Assembly (NCBI GenBank): GCA_905182985.1
Contig: CAJJDN010000081.1
Location: 348,006-412,005, forward strand
Direction: 5' to 3'
Source of the DNA: Paramecium sonneborni
Lineage: Eukaryota; Ciliophora; Oligohymenophorea; Peniculida; Parameciidae
Length of the DNA: 64,000 nucleotides
The notes under the pieces are model-generated. The model made no database searches. It was not told the origin of the DNA and saw only the letters and a list, made by a program, of their open reading frames with translations. Positions 50,334 through 64,000 of this stretch are shown piece by piece. How positions within the stretch are numbered: the stretch's first letter is position 1; each line of letters begins with the position of its first letter. Position numbers and translations under genes: made by a program.

Positions 50334-50865
50334 ATGTTTGATTTCAAAAGTTATCTTTGTTAGGTTTTTGTATTATTGATATGTGTTAAAAGCTTGTGTC
50401 CAGAAATAACAGTTCAATAAGAATGTAATTCAAACGATTAATGCCTATGGAGTTATTGGAAACCCTCTTTATGTCAAAGTATTTGTAGTTTATTGACTGA
50501 TGAAAACAGATGTAATTAAGCAGTAGATTGTAAATGGTAAGCAGATTCATCATCTTGTTTTATTAAAAAATGCAAAGAAGCAATTGATTAAAATGAGTGC
50601 GATCTAATTGTAATAACAATAACTAATTAAGGTTGCTTGCTATTGGATAAATAATATATGTTGGGATTCCTCATGTATTTAATTATAAGCTGAAGAGTCT
50701 GGAAAGTGTCCAATTGCTTATTGTATTTGGAATCAAAAAAGAAAACTATGTTATGATAAGAAATGCTCAGATTATTATAATGAATATGATTGTTAGCAAA
50801 TGTCTTTTTGTTCTTGGTTTAAATATAAATGTATAGATAATGGTAATAAGAAGCTTGATTTTTGA
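50334..50865 (+). CDS. Small secreted Cys-rich protein with C-x-W repeats
   Basis: One 22-nt intron (50610-50631) gives 169 aa. A signal peptide (MFDFKSYLCQVFVLLICVKS) is followed by a mature region with about 20 Cys. The motif C-x-W occurs five times (CLW, CKW, CYW, CIW, CSW) at 25-35-residue spacing, each preceded by an acidic/Asn-rich C(N/D)xxxxC segment and followed by another Cys, so it is a tandem of small disulphide modules. Ciliates secrete or surface-anchor many such proteins; no GPI tail is seen at the C-terminus (NKKLDF). Function unknown. It is the only clear gene in this gene-poor stretch. Confidence 0.82.
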
Positions 50866-51470
50866 AATAAATTTATATAACTTTAAATTATGACTTAATA
50901 TTATTGTGTAATAAAAAAATAACATCAATAATTTTAGTTTTGCACGATTAAATCTTGTTAAACTCTTAAAAAAGATATTCTATTCCTTTAGATTTAAATT
51001 ATATATATTTGAATTACTACTTTCTTTTAATTTATATTTAGTCTTAACAGCAATAAGATTAGTTATCTTAAATTAATAATAAGCAATAGCATATTTCAAA
51101 TGCTTATTATAATCTTCCTTTTTTTCACAGCTTTATGAAACGCTTTGGGGAAAAATTAAAAATGTCTTATAAGGCAGAAAAATCAAAATTTGCTTGCAAA
51201 ATTGTTCAAATATTGTTGTAGAAACTTCAAATAATTTAACTATTATTGATATTTTAAACTAAAAAAACAATCGTAGCTTTTAAGATCAGATTTTACAGTT
51301 GAAAAGACTTTATATAGTTATTAGCAATATTCTGAGAGTTGTTCTATAATTGTATGTTAACATAGAATAAATGTATTTAATTTAGAATAAAAGATAGCAG
51401 ATATAAAGGCTTGAAACATAAAATCAAATTGCTTTGTATATTAAATTATTTAATGTTATTATATGATTCT
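50866..51470 (+). other. Ambiguous open frames
   Basis: Two overlapping plus-strand frames are open for about 190 codons (one reads AIAYFKCLLQSSFFSQLYET, the other INNKQQHISNAYYNLPFF). They cannot both be real, and neither has a supported start. The minus strand also carries sequence resembling the giant gene family (GGGVLATWENKSG near 51.5 kb). Confidence 0.2.
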
Positions 51471-52164
51471 AAATATTTCCATATTTAAAATTAAGCCAGA
51501 TTTATTCTCCCAAGTTGCTAATACACCTCCTCCAATTTCAGATTCATAAGCCTTATTTAAATGATTATCAATTTGAGATCGATAGTAAATATCAAAAACC
51601 ATTCTAATTTAATTATATTTTCGATATAAAATCTAAACATTTTCATAAATATTAATTATCAAGAAAATTGAAACAGGATTAAATATTTTTTAAGCCTACC
51701 ACACACTATTAGTTATCATTATTAAAATTATTGTTTTCGTATTTTTACTAAAATTAAATTTAGTTGATTTTTCACAAAAACTAAGCAATAAACTCTAAAT
51801 TTTTGTATTATAAGTATTATAATCGAAACTTTATTTAATTGAAAAACGTTTATTTTATCGCTTATAAATTCTGAAGCTAAAAATGTTGTTTCTCAATTTT
51901 CCTCTTTTATAGAGCTATAATTTATTTGAATTAAATCTTTTACTTTGATAATCAAATTCATTTACTAATGAAATTTTTAGATTAAAATTTATTAATTTTA
52001 AACTGTAGTTACGTATCCTCTCTTAATTTAATTTAGAATTTAGTTTGTGATAATAAGGTTTTATTATAACCTAAGGAGACTAAATAATAAAAAATACTTA
52101 TCTTTTTATTAAGAAATAAGTTATAGTTGATATTTCAATAAAGTCAAGTTTTAATACACAACAA

Positions 52165-53100
52165 ATGAACCTATTTAAAAGTGAAAGATTTTAGAAAGAA
52201 AAATGAAATCTTAGAATTAGAATGTTAGGAAAGAGACATTAAAACAAGATTCAAAACCTTTATTTTAATTAAGAGAAAGATTTTTAATTATCAGAATACT
52301 TTTAAGCAAATGTTTTAATAAAAAAATAATAAATAATATTTATTAAAAGATTTTAAAAATAGGTCTTAGAATTTTGAAATACTTTAATAAAAAATAAGTC
52401 TTTAAATCTTGTTCTTTTTGATGAAAGAATATCATAAATTTAAACATTATTTAGCTCAGGCATTAATTCAATTAAGTTATTTATTTAAATTAAGGATTAA
52501 GATAATAAATTTATTGATATTTAGAAATAGGGAATTGATCATAATATTAAAGATATAAAAAAAATCAGAAATTGTGTTATTAATATTTCAGTTTAAACAT
52601 TAAGATATCACTTCAAAGTAATGATAGTCTTTATAATACTAATATTTAATTTTAATTTCAAGCTTGAGCTTATGACTAAATTGACAGTCATTATAAATAA
52701 TTAAAATAGAAGAGATGAAGTTTATGAATGGTGGAATGATGATATTGAAAATAACAAAGATAACTAATTTTATAATTCAAAAACTTAGTTGAAATTTTAA
52801 TATAGTTTATCTATTAAAATATAATATAATTTTGAAATAATAAAAAATCAGTGTAAAATTAGGAATATATAATTTCTAGATTAAGAAATTAAAAAAATAA
52901 AAATCCATATCACATGATATCTATAAGTGTTGAAAATAATTAAAAATTTTTCAAAACAGGATAAAAATAATCATAATACCCTTAGAGTGGAATGAAGATA
53001 AATTTAATATATTTGATCAATTATTAGCTAAAATATTAATCAAAGTCACTTCTAAACTCAATAATAATCAAATTCCACTTATTAAATCAAACTTACCGTT
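52165..53100 (+). pseudogene. Possible decayed coding region
   Basis: Plus-strand pieces read as protein (RRDEVYEWWNDDIENNKDNQ ending at TGA 52915; then IIPLEWNEDKFNIFDQLLAK to about 53.1 kb) in different frames, with TGA codons between and no repairing intron found. The family was not recognised. The second piece lies 600 bases from the end of the giant gene. Confidence 0.3.
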
Positions 53101-53712
53101 TTGAGTCTAGTAAGCCTAAAATTTAAAATTTACACCTTTTATTATTTAAAGAATTAATTATGATATGTTTATCGATTAATTAAAAATATTGTTAAATATA
53201 AATTTAGAAATACAGTGTTAAGTAATTTTGAAAATTTTATAGAATATTAGATTTTCAATAAAATGCATGGCATTTCAAGTGTAAGAGAAAATGGAAGTAA
53301 TATAACCATATTGAGGAATATATTGCATTGATGTTAATATAAATGAAAAGAGAACTTTTTAAATCAAATTAATTTTTGTAAATGCTAAGAATGTGAAATT
53401 AAATATTATATAAAAATATTACAATTAAAATTTGACTAAAAAGATATAATTTGAATATTTTTAAAGAATATTTATGAAATTTATAAATGATAAAAAGGTA
53501 TTGGAAGTAATACTTATAAATTATATAAAAGATATCTTTGATTTTTAACCTTAGGAACATGGAAATAATCAAAAGCAAAAATAAAATAAAAATAATTTTG
53601 ATTTCATTAATATCATTCTTCTTGAATTTCTTTGATAAATTTTTCACTATATGCAATTGGAGTAACTCTAGAAGACTATTATTTTTTAACTTCAAAAATT
53701 TCAGCCATTTCA

Positions 53713-56700
53713 TCAACTCTTTTTTGTTTCCTAAAATTTTTCATATGATTTTTATATATACATTTTTTCCAAAACAAATGCAGTTATTGTATTTCTTGAA
53801 TAATTTAAAGAACTTTCTCTTATAGATTTTCGAATAAATTATTATCTTTCTTTAGCTTAGTCTGGACTTCTTAGACTCAAAGGGATTTAATCAATATTTT
53901 GTTCCATTTGTCTTTCCATAGCTATTTACCATTAATAATTTTTAAACGCAATTATTTCTTTTGCTTAGGGTATTAAAAATTATTTTAATTTATGGTATAA
54001 TTTAGCAACTCGTTCACGTTATTCATGACGGTTTGTTAAAATTCTTTTCATAAAAGGTATTTAAATTAGAGAAGGGAAAGAAGTTCTTATTGAATTACGA
54101 AGTTTATCAAATTTTTCATCAAAATCACTACTTTTTTCTTTCAAATATTCAATTAGAATCTTTGATATTAAAGTATATAACATATTAAGATTCAAAATTG
54201 ATATGATAAATACATAAGGAATTTATATTTCTTATGAATTAGATTATTCTGATATATATATACCAATAGCTAAAGCAATAGAAGCTAAACAAACATTAGT
54301 AGAATAATAATCTAATTTATTAAGATTATTTAGATTATAAGGTTTATATTTTAAACTTAATTCTAAATACATTCCAATAATGAGTGAAATGATTGTAGCT
54401 TTAATTATAACTTTATCATCATAATATGTTAAAAAAATGATCATTAATTCTTTTTAAAGTATTTTGATAACTTCCCAAAAGTAAGCAGTTTTAGTGTATT
54501 CATTATAAAGATAACCCCATTAAAGTCTTACTTTTTTATCATCTAATTAATGAGAATTACTATAAAGACCATAAAAAAAATATAGCGGAATAATAATCGC
54601 TAGTAATAATAACATAGGTAAACATAATTCAAGCATCCATTTTTCATGATAAGCAGTATCAAATCTATAAGAAACATTAGATTGAATCCATTTATATCCT
54701 GAAATCTCTCTATATGATACAAGTTAAACAAATCCTCCAATTAAACTTGGTTATAAATAGATGTACATATAAATAAGTGTTGTAGTAATAACACTTCTAT
54801 TAAAAGTGACATTTTTAAATTTAACTGCCAGTAAATAACATATTAAAAAGAATGTAATATAAAGAAAAGGCATAATAACTTACCAAATCATTCTAGAATA
54901 TTAAATCTAAAATTAAAAAATTTGAGATAAAAAACAATCCAATGAATAAGTCATAGTCTAAATTGGGGATCCTACTGCATTTATTGTACTTTAAAGTCCA
55001 GTAGGTAGCTTTAATTAAAATGTAGAAATTGATGAAATTATTTACAAGTAATTAGTCAACATCTTTATCAATATTGCAGATTGATTAGAATTTTATGTAA
55101 CTGCTAATCCTAACATCATAATATTAATAATTCTCACAAATTCTTCAATAGCTTTCAAAGTACTTTGAACTGAAACCAATATTGATATTAAAGTCCTAAA
55201 AATATTAATAATACACATACCAAATACTCACAAAAGTTATAATTAGTGCATTTTTTTCCTTTTCTAAACATGATCCACAAGAATATGTTGAACTTACAGA
55301 ATAATATCCATCTCCTCTTATATTATATAAATCACATTATTCACATAATGCTCCAATATGTCCTAAAAAACAAGAATTATCACCCTCTTCCCATCCTCCT
55401 AAACAATTTTCAGGTAAATTCAAACAATAACTAACTTTGCTACTTTAAAAATATGGTCTCCAATATCCAAATTTTAAATTTAATAATGCTGGTTAAACAT
55501 TTATTGTTGATACATCATCTTTTAATTCACATTTTTCAGAATTTAAATTTAAAGAAAATAGACCTTAATCACTATTGCAAGGAATACATGAATAATCAGT
55601 ATTATTTTTAATTTCTCCATATTAACAACCTAATGTCTTTATATTAACTCTTAATTTATAGTTAGAGTGTGAACTTATCAAATTATATGGATATTATTAA
55701 TTGAAAATTGGAATAAATATTGAATTGCATCTAAATTGTAATTATAAGACAATTTCAATTGGCAAAGCATTATCAAAATTTACAATCAGATCATCTAAAT
55801 TATAATCTTAAGTTTAGATATTAAAACTGATATTCTTTATATTTGTAAGATTATTACTAAATATATTATCATCATTTAAATTTGTAGTATTAAAAATTCT
55901 ACTATCAATTTCACAATATGTATTTTATAGATTTTTCATTACACTATTATCCTTACTCAAAGCAATCACTCTAAACTTTTAATTAAATGGATAATATGTT
56001 TTATTTATTTTATCAAATTACTCATATAGTGAAATCTTTTAACCACTTGGCAATAAAATATACTATTATTTATTTAATTCACTAGATGAAACCATAACTT
56101 ATTAAACCACAAGTTCTTCTGTTTCTTAAATTGTTATTGTTTAAAAATAATAATCTTCATCTTTTAATGTAATTGTTAATTTTTAAGGTAATGAAGCCTT
56201 ATCATTTCCAAAAAATTCAGCTTTGTTATTATCAATAATAGTTCCAAGTTTAAAATAATCCATGTCTTGTTAATCAAATAAACTAATTCCTCCTCCAGTT
56301 TAGGCTGAATTGTGCTATATTAAACTATTAGTAATTAAAACATCTTATTTCAGTTTAATAATCATAGCTCCTCCTGTTCCAGATGCATTATTAAATTAAA
56401 AAATTGAATTTTCAATCAATATTTTTACATTTTCAGCAAATAAGCAAGTTCCATTTTGAGCTTGATTATATTGACAAACATAATTATCAATAAATACTTC
56501 CAAATTCAGAGATTATAATTATTTGTCTTAATTTGAGAGAGCTCTTCGATTAGTATTTGAATTTTCTTTTTTTATATAAAAGCACCCATAAACTCCACAT
56601 GAAGAATTAGTAATTTTTAGTTTAGAGATATACTATTTCATTAAGAGGTTTTCCATCTTTAAAAAGGAATAAAATAATAATCCATTCTAACAGAAATCAC

Positions 56701-59700
56701 AAGTAATTTATGTTAATAGTAGATTATTTAGCTTTATTTAACTTGATTCTGTAAGATCTAAGAATTAAATCAATCCCTATTCTGTTTTTTGAATCATTAA
56801 ATTACTCACCTTTCCATTTTATTATTTGATTTAGGATAACAAACATTCTCCATAATTATCCTATTAATTAACATATTAGGAAAATAAATTTAGAGGTGCC
56901 TATGTATTTTTGGCATTTTGAATACATTTAAAATATACTGTGTAATCTTTATCATTTTCTTACAAACAATTATAAATCTTTAACTATAATGCCACAGTAA
57001 TGTTAGATATTGTAAGACCACTGATCTATATATTATTAGTCAGATCTAGAATATATAACAAATTTTACATTGATTTGGACGCAATCTAAAAATTACATGA
57101 CTTATTAAACTATTTGATATCTTAAAATTTTGAATTGAAACCATTTAAGCATTATTTATTGATAATACAGATTCTAAAATTAAATTATCAATTTCAATAT
57201 TTACAATGATTATATTTATAGCTGAATCAATATAAAATAAGGCTCTATTATTAGTAATTGCTATTTCTTCTGTTTTAGAAAGTTAAGTATATTTGTTTAA
57301 GTAATTTGTAAAACCGTCATTCGTATTTTCAATAATAAATTAATTAAGATTTACATATTGTTAATTTGAAGAAGCAGAAGAAAAAGTAAAATATACTATT
57401 GATCCAAGCTTAGAATATACATTTCGAATTTTAAAATTAAGAAATGTGATATTAACACTTGCAGAATTTGATAAAATATAAATAAAACCTCCTTGTTCTT
57501 TTGCTGTTATATTTTCTATAAATATTTGTTAAAAAATAACTTCAAGAGATTATGCTGAAGTACTATCTAAATGTATTGCTCCTCCAAATGCTAATTCTTG
57601 CGAAAAGGTTGTAGAGATATTTTTAAATTAAGTTTGATAAATAGTTATAAGACTATTCTTTTATGCCTTAATTTATAATGCACCACCAGAAGATCCTACT
57701 GATTGCTCAAAATTGCAGTATTAAATTTCAAGATTTTGGATTAATAATTAAGCTACTCCTGATGTAGATTTAACTTTGAAAAGTTATTTCATTTGTTCAA
57801 AAGATACTTTTTCTGATTCAAAAAATCCCCATAGTAAATAAGGTTAGATTAATTAATAGTTAAAATAGCTATTCTAATAAAAAGTACAATTTTATAATAT
57901 CAATTTTTGACTTTTGATATAGATTAAATTATCAGTGCTATTGTAAACTGTATTTTTAAGGAAGTTAGAATTCTTAATAGTGATTACACCCTATATACAA
58001 TTTAAATTTAAGAGTAAGGAAGAAATTTAGAGATTATTTTAAACATATTCGTGCAAAATATTCTCGGAAAAAGTAATATTTTACAAATCTATATTCGTTT
58101 ATTGAACTGAATCTATAAAGATAATTGCAGTTTAATATTATGAATTGGATAATAGTAATAGATTTGATTTAACTGATATGTTATTTATAAGGATTGTTTC
58201 AAGCTATTATTATTTTCCTTTATCAAAAGATTTATAGTAGAGAATAGGTGAATTATATGATTAAGTATTAGTAATTTACATATCTACTATTTCTAAATTA
58301 AGCACTGAAGTCATAAAGAGAGATTGTAAATAATATTCGCCCTTCACTTATTATAATTAACAATCAAGATATTAATGAAGTCCTAAAAATTTATATTCAT
58401 CTCCTTAAGTGATCTTACTAGAGGTTATTTTTAACTATTTAGCTTCAACTATACTGAAATCAATCAATCCAATTCCTCTTATTATATTAAGTGCTTAAAT
58501 TAGAATATAATCTATAGAAATATAAATTATACAAGAACTTTAAGTATTTAATTTAAAATCTTCGCTGATTGATGAAACATAATTATTTGAGATTAAAATA
58601 TTTTTAATCATTATTTTTGAATTAACATTATTGTATTTATGGAATTATAGTAATTTGGTTGTTTAATGATATTCATTTTCCTGTATTATTAGATTCAATA
58701 ATTCTATTTGTAATTATTCCAATTAAAGCAAATCAGAATTTACAATTCCATAGCTTCTTTCTCTGAATTTACAATCTTTAATAATAAAATCTTGAATCTA
58801 ATTATTATTATTCAAAATAACAAAAGTTGAACTCTAAATCTAGGAATTATGAAAATATATTCCAGAGATAGTCACTTATTTAAAAAGAAAAAGATTTAAG
58901 AAGTGTAAACAATTAAGTACATCTATTTAAAAGTCAACGTTGCTCATTTCAAGGGATCCAAATTATTTAGTCATCTTTGTATCTATTAAAGTTGAATTAG
59001 AAAATTGTGCTTGAATAACTACATCAATAATTGAAATGATATCATTTTGGTTAAGATTGAAAAAAAGAGTTACCTAATTTTGGAGTTTGGAATTAAGAAT
59101 TTAAAAAGATGAAAGTGTTATTTATTTATTGTAAGTAGTATCGGCAATGAAAATGAATGTATTTATGGTATTTTAAATAAGATCTATTATTTTGAAATCC
59201 ATTAAATCTAGTTTTTTAACATCATAAAATATCATTTTAGATTAATCATTTTCTTAATTTAGTTACTAATATAGAATAGATTTTAAAATAATTATTTATG
59301 GTAGTTTACTAATAAATAATATTTATTTTAATTTATTATTACTTAATGGATTAATTTAAGCACCTTGGATGGTAATTTTATTGAAATTCTAGAATGTGAT
59401 AGTTCTCTCAAACTCAATAATAGTATGTTAATTTAATTAAATATTTAGTTCAACATTTCTAATCTAAGTATAAAATTTACATAGTAGAAAATATATTTTC
59501 ACTAAAAATTTATTAAATGGTGGCATTTCCAAAAATTTTACAAGTTTAAGGTTTAACACTAAGAATATTAATAATAATCGTTTTGATTAGCTTTGAATTG
59601 GCTGATAAATAAAAATGATTTGTTTCAAACTAGATTATTTAATGAATAATTACCTCTTTAAAGCTATTTCCAGAAGTAAGATCTTCTAAAAGTATATTTT

Positions 59701-62700
59701 TCAATTTAAATTAATTTTATTCATAAGTTGATTAGAAAGAATTTAAAGCTAAGGTAAATTCTAGTTTTGAGCAATACAAATTGATTGGGATTATAAGAGA
59801 TTGTTCACAACTAATTGTATTAGAACATGGAATAAAAGTTCCTAATTCTTAATCATAATAGTAATCTTGATCATCAAAACTCTATAAACATTAATAGGTA
59901 GAAGTCATATATTAATGATTATTAAAGAGAGGATTAATTGATGAGATCTCATCATCTGATCTAATTCTACATAAGGCACAATTTTATGGGCAAGTAATAC
60001 ATTGATTTTCAGATAAGCTAAGTTATCTACCTTATTGTTCTAGTTCACACCTAATACATTAATTCTCACCATTAATAAATTAACACTCTAAACAGGATTC
60101 TGGACATTCTTTAATACATTTTTATTCAACTAATTCATATTCTTTGATACACATTGTACATATAACTTCATAATCATCTTTATTCTCACTTTAGGCATAG
60201 AGTTTAAATGGATGATTATTATCAAAATTAATTAAAACTTAATATAAAGCTCTAATATTGATTTTCCAGTAGTCTTGAGTAATCTTTAACTATTATGCAC
60301 AGTTATAACAGTTTAATTCAGAAGGGCACACATAACATTTACCTGAAATTCTATCAGCATAATATCCACTTTTACATTCCAGACATATAATAACAGAAGC
60401 TATCCAATTAACCTTCTCTATTAAACAAGTAGCACAATTTTCAATGAATCCAGGACATTGACTCATAAATTAATTTATTTTGGACATTCCTGATAGAATA
60501 TAATCTTATGAAATCAAACAATATTGTAATGATGTACAGACTATAGAACCATCATCATCAAAACCAGTAGTAATAAATTCACCACTAGGCGTTATATAAT
60601 AATTCATTTCATCCAATATATTTAACATAGTCTCATCAAAGATGGTGTCACAAATATAATCAACATATGAAAAGTAGCAATTAGCATCTCTCATTTCAAG
60701 GCAAATATAAGAATTAAGAATGACTCCATATCCGTATTAACATCTACCACAAGTTGTATCAATATTCTCCCAATCATCTCTTGGCGTAAAATATAAATCA
60801 AGTGTATTTATTTAGTAATCATAGTATACAGCTTAAAAGGCATATTCACAATGATTAATAGTATTTTCAAAACAATTTATGCCATCGAAGGATAGAAAAT
60901 ATTTTGAATCATCTAAACATTTAAAACATTTTAAATAGGATTTATTTATAGTTTGATCATTAAATTTTTAACAAAAACTACAAAAATTTCCACAAGGAAC
61001 ACAACTTCCATTATCTAATGCATAATGATTGATACAAGACAAACATTATGGAGTATTTGTATTATTATCAAAAATACAGGAGAAACAAGTTAAAGGGCAT
61101 TAATAATATTAACCATTATGAAGATACACACCATCTCTAACTTTTTAACAGTTTCCATCTGAAGATGCCAATAAACAATTTATGTTTGTAAAAATGCAAT
61201 CTCCATTTAATTAATAATAGTTAGGTTTGCATTTCACATATATAGTTTATCCAATATGTTGATATTTTGCTGGAAAACAATTTATAGAATCTTATTCAGG
61301 TTCACAATAGTCTAAGTAACCTGAATGAAGAAATAATTGTCCATTTTGATCAATCAAATAAAAGTCATAATCATAAATGTCTCTTTTTTCATATTTATAA
61401 GCATCAGTTTATGTTAATTTCTTAGATACTAAGTCGAATTTACATATTGGCTTTAAATACCAAGTCAATGGATAATAAACACAATCAACACACAATATAT
61501 CTAAGAAATTAGATTATGGACTTAAGAGTAATAAATTTATTAATACCATTTTATGCAAACATTTTAATCGTATTCATTTTAAAAAATGAAATATCCAAAT
61601 TCACATAATGAATCCCCAAGAGGATATTATTCTTATTACTCAACAGATGAAAAATGATATTCAAATTATTAGCAGACTTTCTCATCTTAAACCTCTACAT
61701 ATCCATATAAACATTAGCATTTCTTTTGTTCATCTAGATGGTATCTATTTGTGTTTTATTCACAACTTATACAATTATTTTAAAGTGGTCCATCACAGGT
61801 TAAACAAGTGTAGTGACATGCTAAAAATATACATATTTATGCTACCATTTTTAAGTAGAACTTTTTCTTCAACATAATTATATTCAAATTTAAAATCAAA
61901 AAGTGATGCTTAAAGTAATTCTTTCATATATTCATCTGATCCTAAATTTACATAAAAAGGAGAATTGGTTGGTTAAATAATATCACGACAAAATTCTAGT
62001 AAATTTAATTCATTAAAGAATTTAATATTTATGCAGCTTTTTTTTCCTGGGATTGAAGAACCATACTCATATTTTACAAAATGCCATTATTATAGTTCTT
62101 AAATAAAATATTAAGAATTATATTCCGGTATGATTTCCTAAATGACTTTAATTAAATCATTATCTTCCTAACCAATAGATCCCATGATTGGAATTTTATG
62201 ATAATCTAGAAGGATTACAATCTTAGTAAATATAGGTTCACTTTTACTAAACCAAACTTGCATTAAAAATATTTCATCTCCAAAGTTTGATTTATGAAAA
62301 TAATTTTTAAAAAGACTTACTCTAATCAATGGATAGATTGAATATTAAATTACTCTCGAAATATCATATTTAACCCATCCAGAAAGACAAAATTTACTTC
62401 CAAATTAATTAATTGTATATTAGAGAGATGTATCACCTTCAAAAATTTATAATCCTTTGACAAAATAAGTTGTTTATTCACCTTAAATTATAGAAGGAAT
62501 CTAACAATTAATTGTCATATATTCAAATAAATCTTAACCAAGTTGATCAATCTTATTAATAAATATTTTAGACAATCTTCCTTTAAATACATTAAGATTT
62601 AAATTTTCAATCTTAATAATTATAAATAAATTACATAGCCTCTTCCTCCTTATATTATTTAAACATAATCTTATCCAATATTCATTGTTCCACTCTGTCT

Positions 62701-63210
62701 TATTTAATCTGTCATATCAACTTCAATATTTCCATCTAAGAAATTAAAGGTTATGAAGCTCAGAATCCATTTAGCTTAATAATTTATTGGTTAAAAACTA
62801 AACTCTAAACTTATCTAGTTACTTCCTAAAATAATTATTTTATGCTTAATTAACAAAGTTTCTAAATCTATTTATACAAATCCTAATAAGGAATTGCTTG
62901 TACTTCCTTTCACTAAAAATAATAATTGTCCTAATTCAGCATCTGTTGAAATAAAATCTTATTCCACTTCAGGAATATTCTTCAAACTTAATTGTGGAAT
63001 ACAAAGACTCCAAAAACCAAAACCGAATGAATCCCCAACATCCAAAGTAACCAAAGAATCAAATTGATTACTTTCATATTGAGATTCAAAAGGTATTAAT
63101 GCCTATTCATATTCATTATAAGGACAACTCTAACTATGTACAAACCTTAAAACTATGACCAATATTGGAATCATTTAAGAAATTTTATCACAGGTAAACA
63201 TTTTTAACAT
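53713..63210 (-). CDS. Giant Cys-rich, beta-helix-like, multi-pass membrane protein
   Basis: About 9.5 kb, roughly 3,100 aa after several 22-28-nt introns (for example one ending the GGRGY exon near 62.6 kb). A secretory signal lies near residues 10-28 (MIPILVIVLRFVHSQ). Then come a non-Cys-rich ectodomain, a growth-factor-receptor-like Cys-rich region (ACHYTCLTCDGPLQNNCISC; CLECQFINGENQCIRC; CITCPQNCALCR), about 1,300 residues of beta-helix-like repeats rich in I-x-N/N-x-I-I and GGGI, and a Cys module CLGGWEEGDNSCFLGHIGAL...CEQCD just before about eight membrane spans (54.2-55.2 kb). A basic cytoplasmic tail ends at TGA 53713. This architecture recurs in ciliate genomes; function is unknown, and adhesion or sensing is a guess. 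Sampled segments read open and continuous; not every exon was checked. Confidence 0.8.
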
Positions 63211-64000
63211 GAAAATTTGATTTTTTAAATATTAACAAGATATGCTAATACCTTTTGTATAATTTTTATTATAGTATATTCATTCAGAATAAATATAAAT
63301 AAATATTAAAAGTAAATGTGAATCAAAGAAGCTTTTAAGACATCTCTTCATAAATATTTTTTAAATACTTAGCAGAAACATTCAAACTGCACAATTCATT
63401 CACTGAATTCATTGAATTTTTCGGAAATTTTTAATTGTAATGAATCTAATAAACACTTGATTTAAACTTTGTATCAATTGAAGTTTTAACTTAAAAATCT
63501 AATTATTAGACCTGCATCATTTTTTATATCAATTCGAAATTTTAATCTTATTCCAGAATAAGGAAAAAAAAATAATTATTTTAGAAAATTAAATATAAAA
63601 ATGAATAATTTAATTTTATATTTCATTTAATTCATTCATTAATATCATAAGACTTTATATGTTTTTATATCTATAAATTATTCTTAAATTACATTTTCTT
63701 ATTTCATCTTCTTACATTCTAGAATTATTCATATTTTGGAATTTCAATCTTCAACTCAAATTCATTCTAAAAATCTGTTGTAGAATAAAATACTAAAGCT
63801 TTTTATTGGATTAAATTATATCAAAGCGAACAGAAAATACAAAAGATTAATATTGATGGACAAATATCTCAAATAAAAATTATCCTTATTAATATTCTCT
63901 GATTAAAAAAGATGTTTATTATAACCATATAAGTTCTAGTGTAAACGGATAATTGTATAACTTTTTTAAATATTTAATAAAATAAAAATCTTTACGAGAT
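63211..64000 (+). other. AT-rich stretch, possible start of a further gene at the edge
   Basis: 63211-63600 shows nothing coding. From 63601 an ATG frame is open to the window end, and another frame reads SVVEQNTKAFYWIKLYQSEQ then INIDGQISQIKIIL before a TGA at 63900. Either could be the 5' end of a plus-strand gene continuing beyond the window. Too little is present to decide. Confidence 0.25.

Noticed and set aside
53399..53825. Open frames on both strands at 53.4-53.8 kb
   Set aside because: They overlap or abut the tail of the giant minus-strand gene in wrong frames and show no domain.

Overview
The window reads as ciliate macronuclear DNA, most likely from a Paramecium species. Open frames of recognisable proteins run through TAA and TAG (read as Gln) and end only at TGA. 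The DNA is very AT-rich, intergenic gaps are often only tens of bases, and genes are cut by tiny GT...AG introns, mostly 20-38 nt. About 55 were placed by matching reading frames of conserved domains. Standard-code ORF calls are therefore mostly fragments or antisense shadows.

Layout. 1-5 kb: end of an unknown gene, a cyclic-nucleotide-binding-domain protein, tRNA-Ile(AAT), an Aurora-like kinase and an M20 dipeptidase. 5-8.2 kb: an RBR/RING gene that falls inside an exact 1161-bp duplication around a single N, probably an assembly artefact. 8.3-12.4 kb: small unknown genes, a Na/Ca(K) exchanger and a zinc-finger/coiled-coil/RING protein. 12.5-14.4 kb: a Q/N-rich protein with eleven 39-residue repeats and a C-terminal RING. 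15-28 kb: a dense run of signalling genes (cNMP-binding protein, coiled-coil protein, three PP2C phosphatases, SAM-FHA-FHA-RING protein, MAPKK-like kinase, GSK3-like kinase) and a CDT1-like replication licensing factor. 28-36 kb: MFS transporter, unknown gene, small RING protein, DHHC palmitoyltransferase, YTH m6A-reader and kinesin-2. 36.5-43.1 kb: a large Cys-rich membrane protein with C-x-D-G-N...D-G-C repeats, an unknown gene and an RBR ubiquitin ligase. 43.1-53.7 kb: a gene-poor stretch with decayed coding pieces, including relics of the neighbouring giant gene, plus one clear small secreted C-x-W repeat protein. 53.7-63.2 kb: one giant minus-strand gene for a Cys-rich, beta-helix-like, multi-pass membrane protein. 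63.2-64 kb: AT-rich, possibly the start of another gene.

The genes are ordinary monocistronic eukaryotic units with no operon logic. The theme is reversible phosphorylation (kinases, PP2C, FHA, cNMP sensors) and ubiquitin signalling (RING/RBR). No prokaryote-style mobile system, CRISPR or defence island is present. All translations were done by hand, so intron boundaries are inferences from frame and GT-AG, not from RNA.
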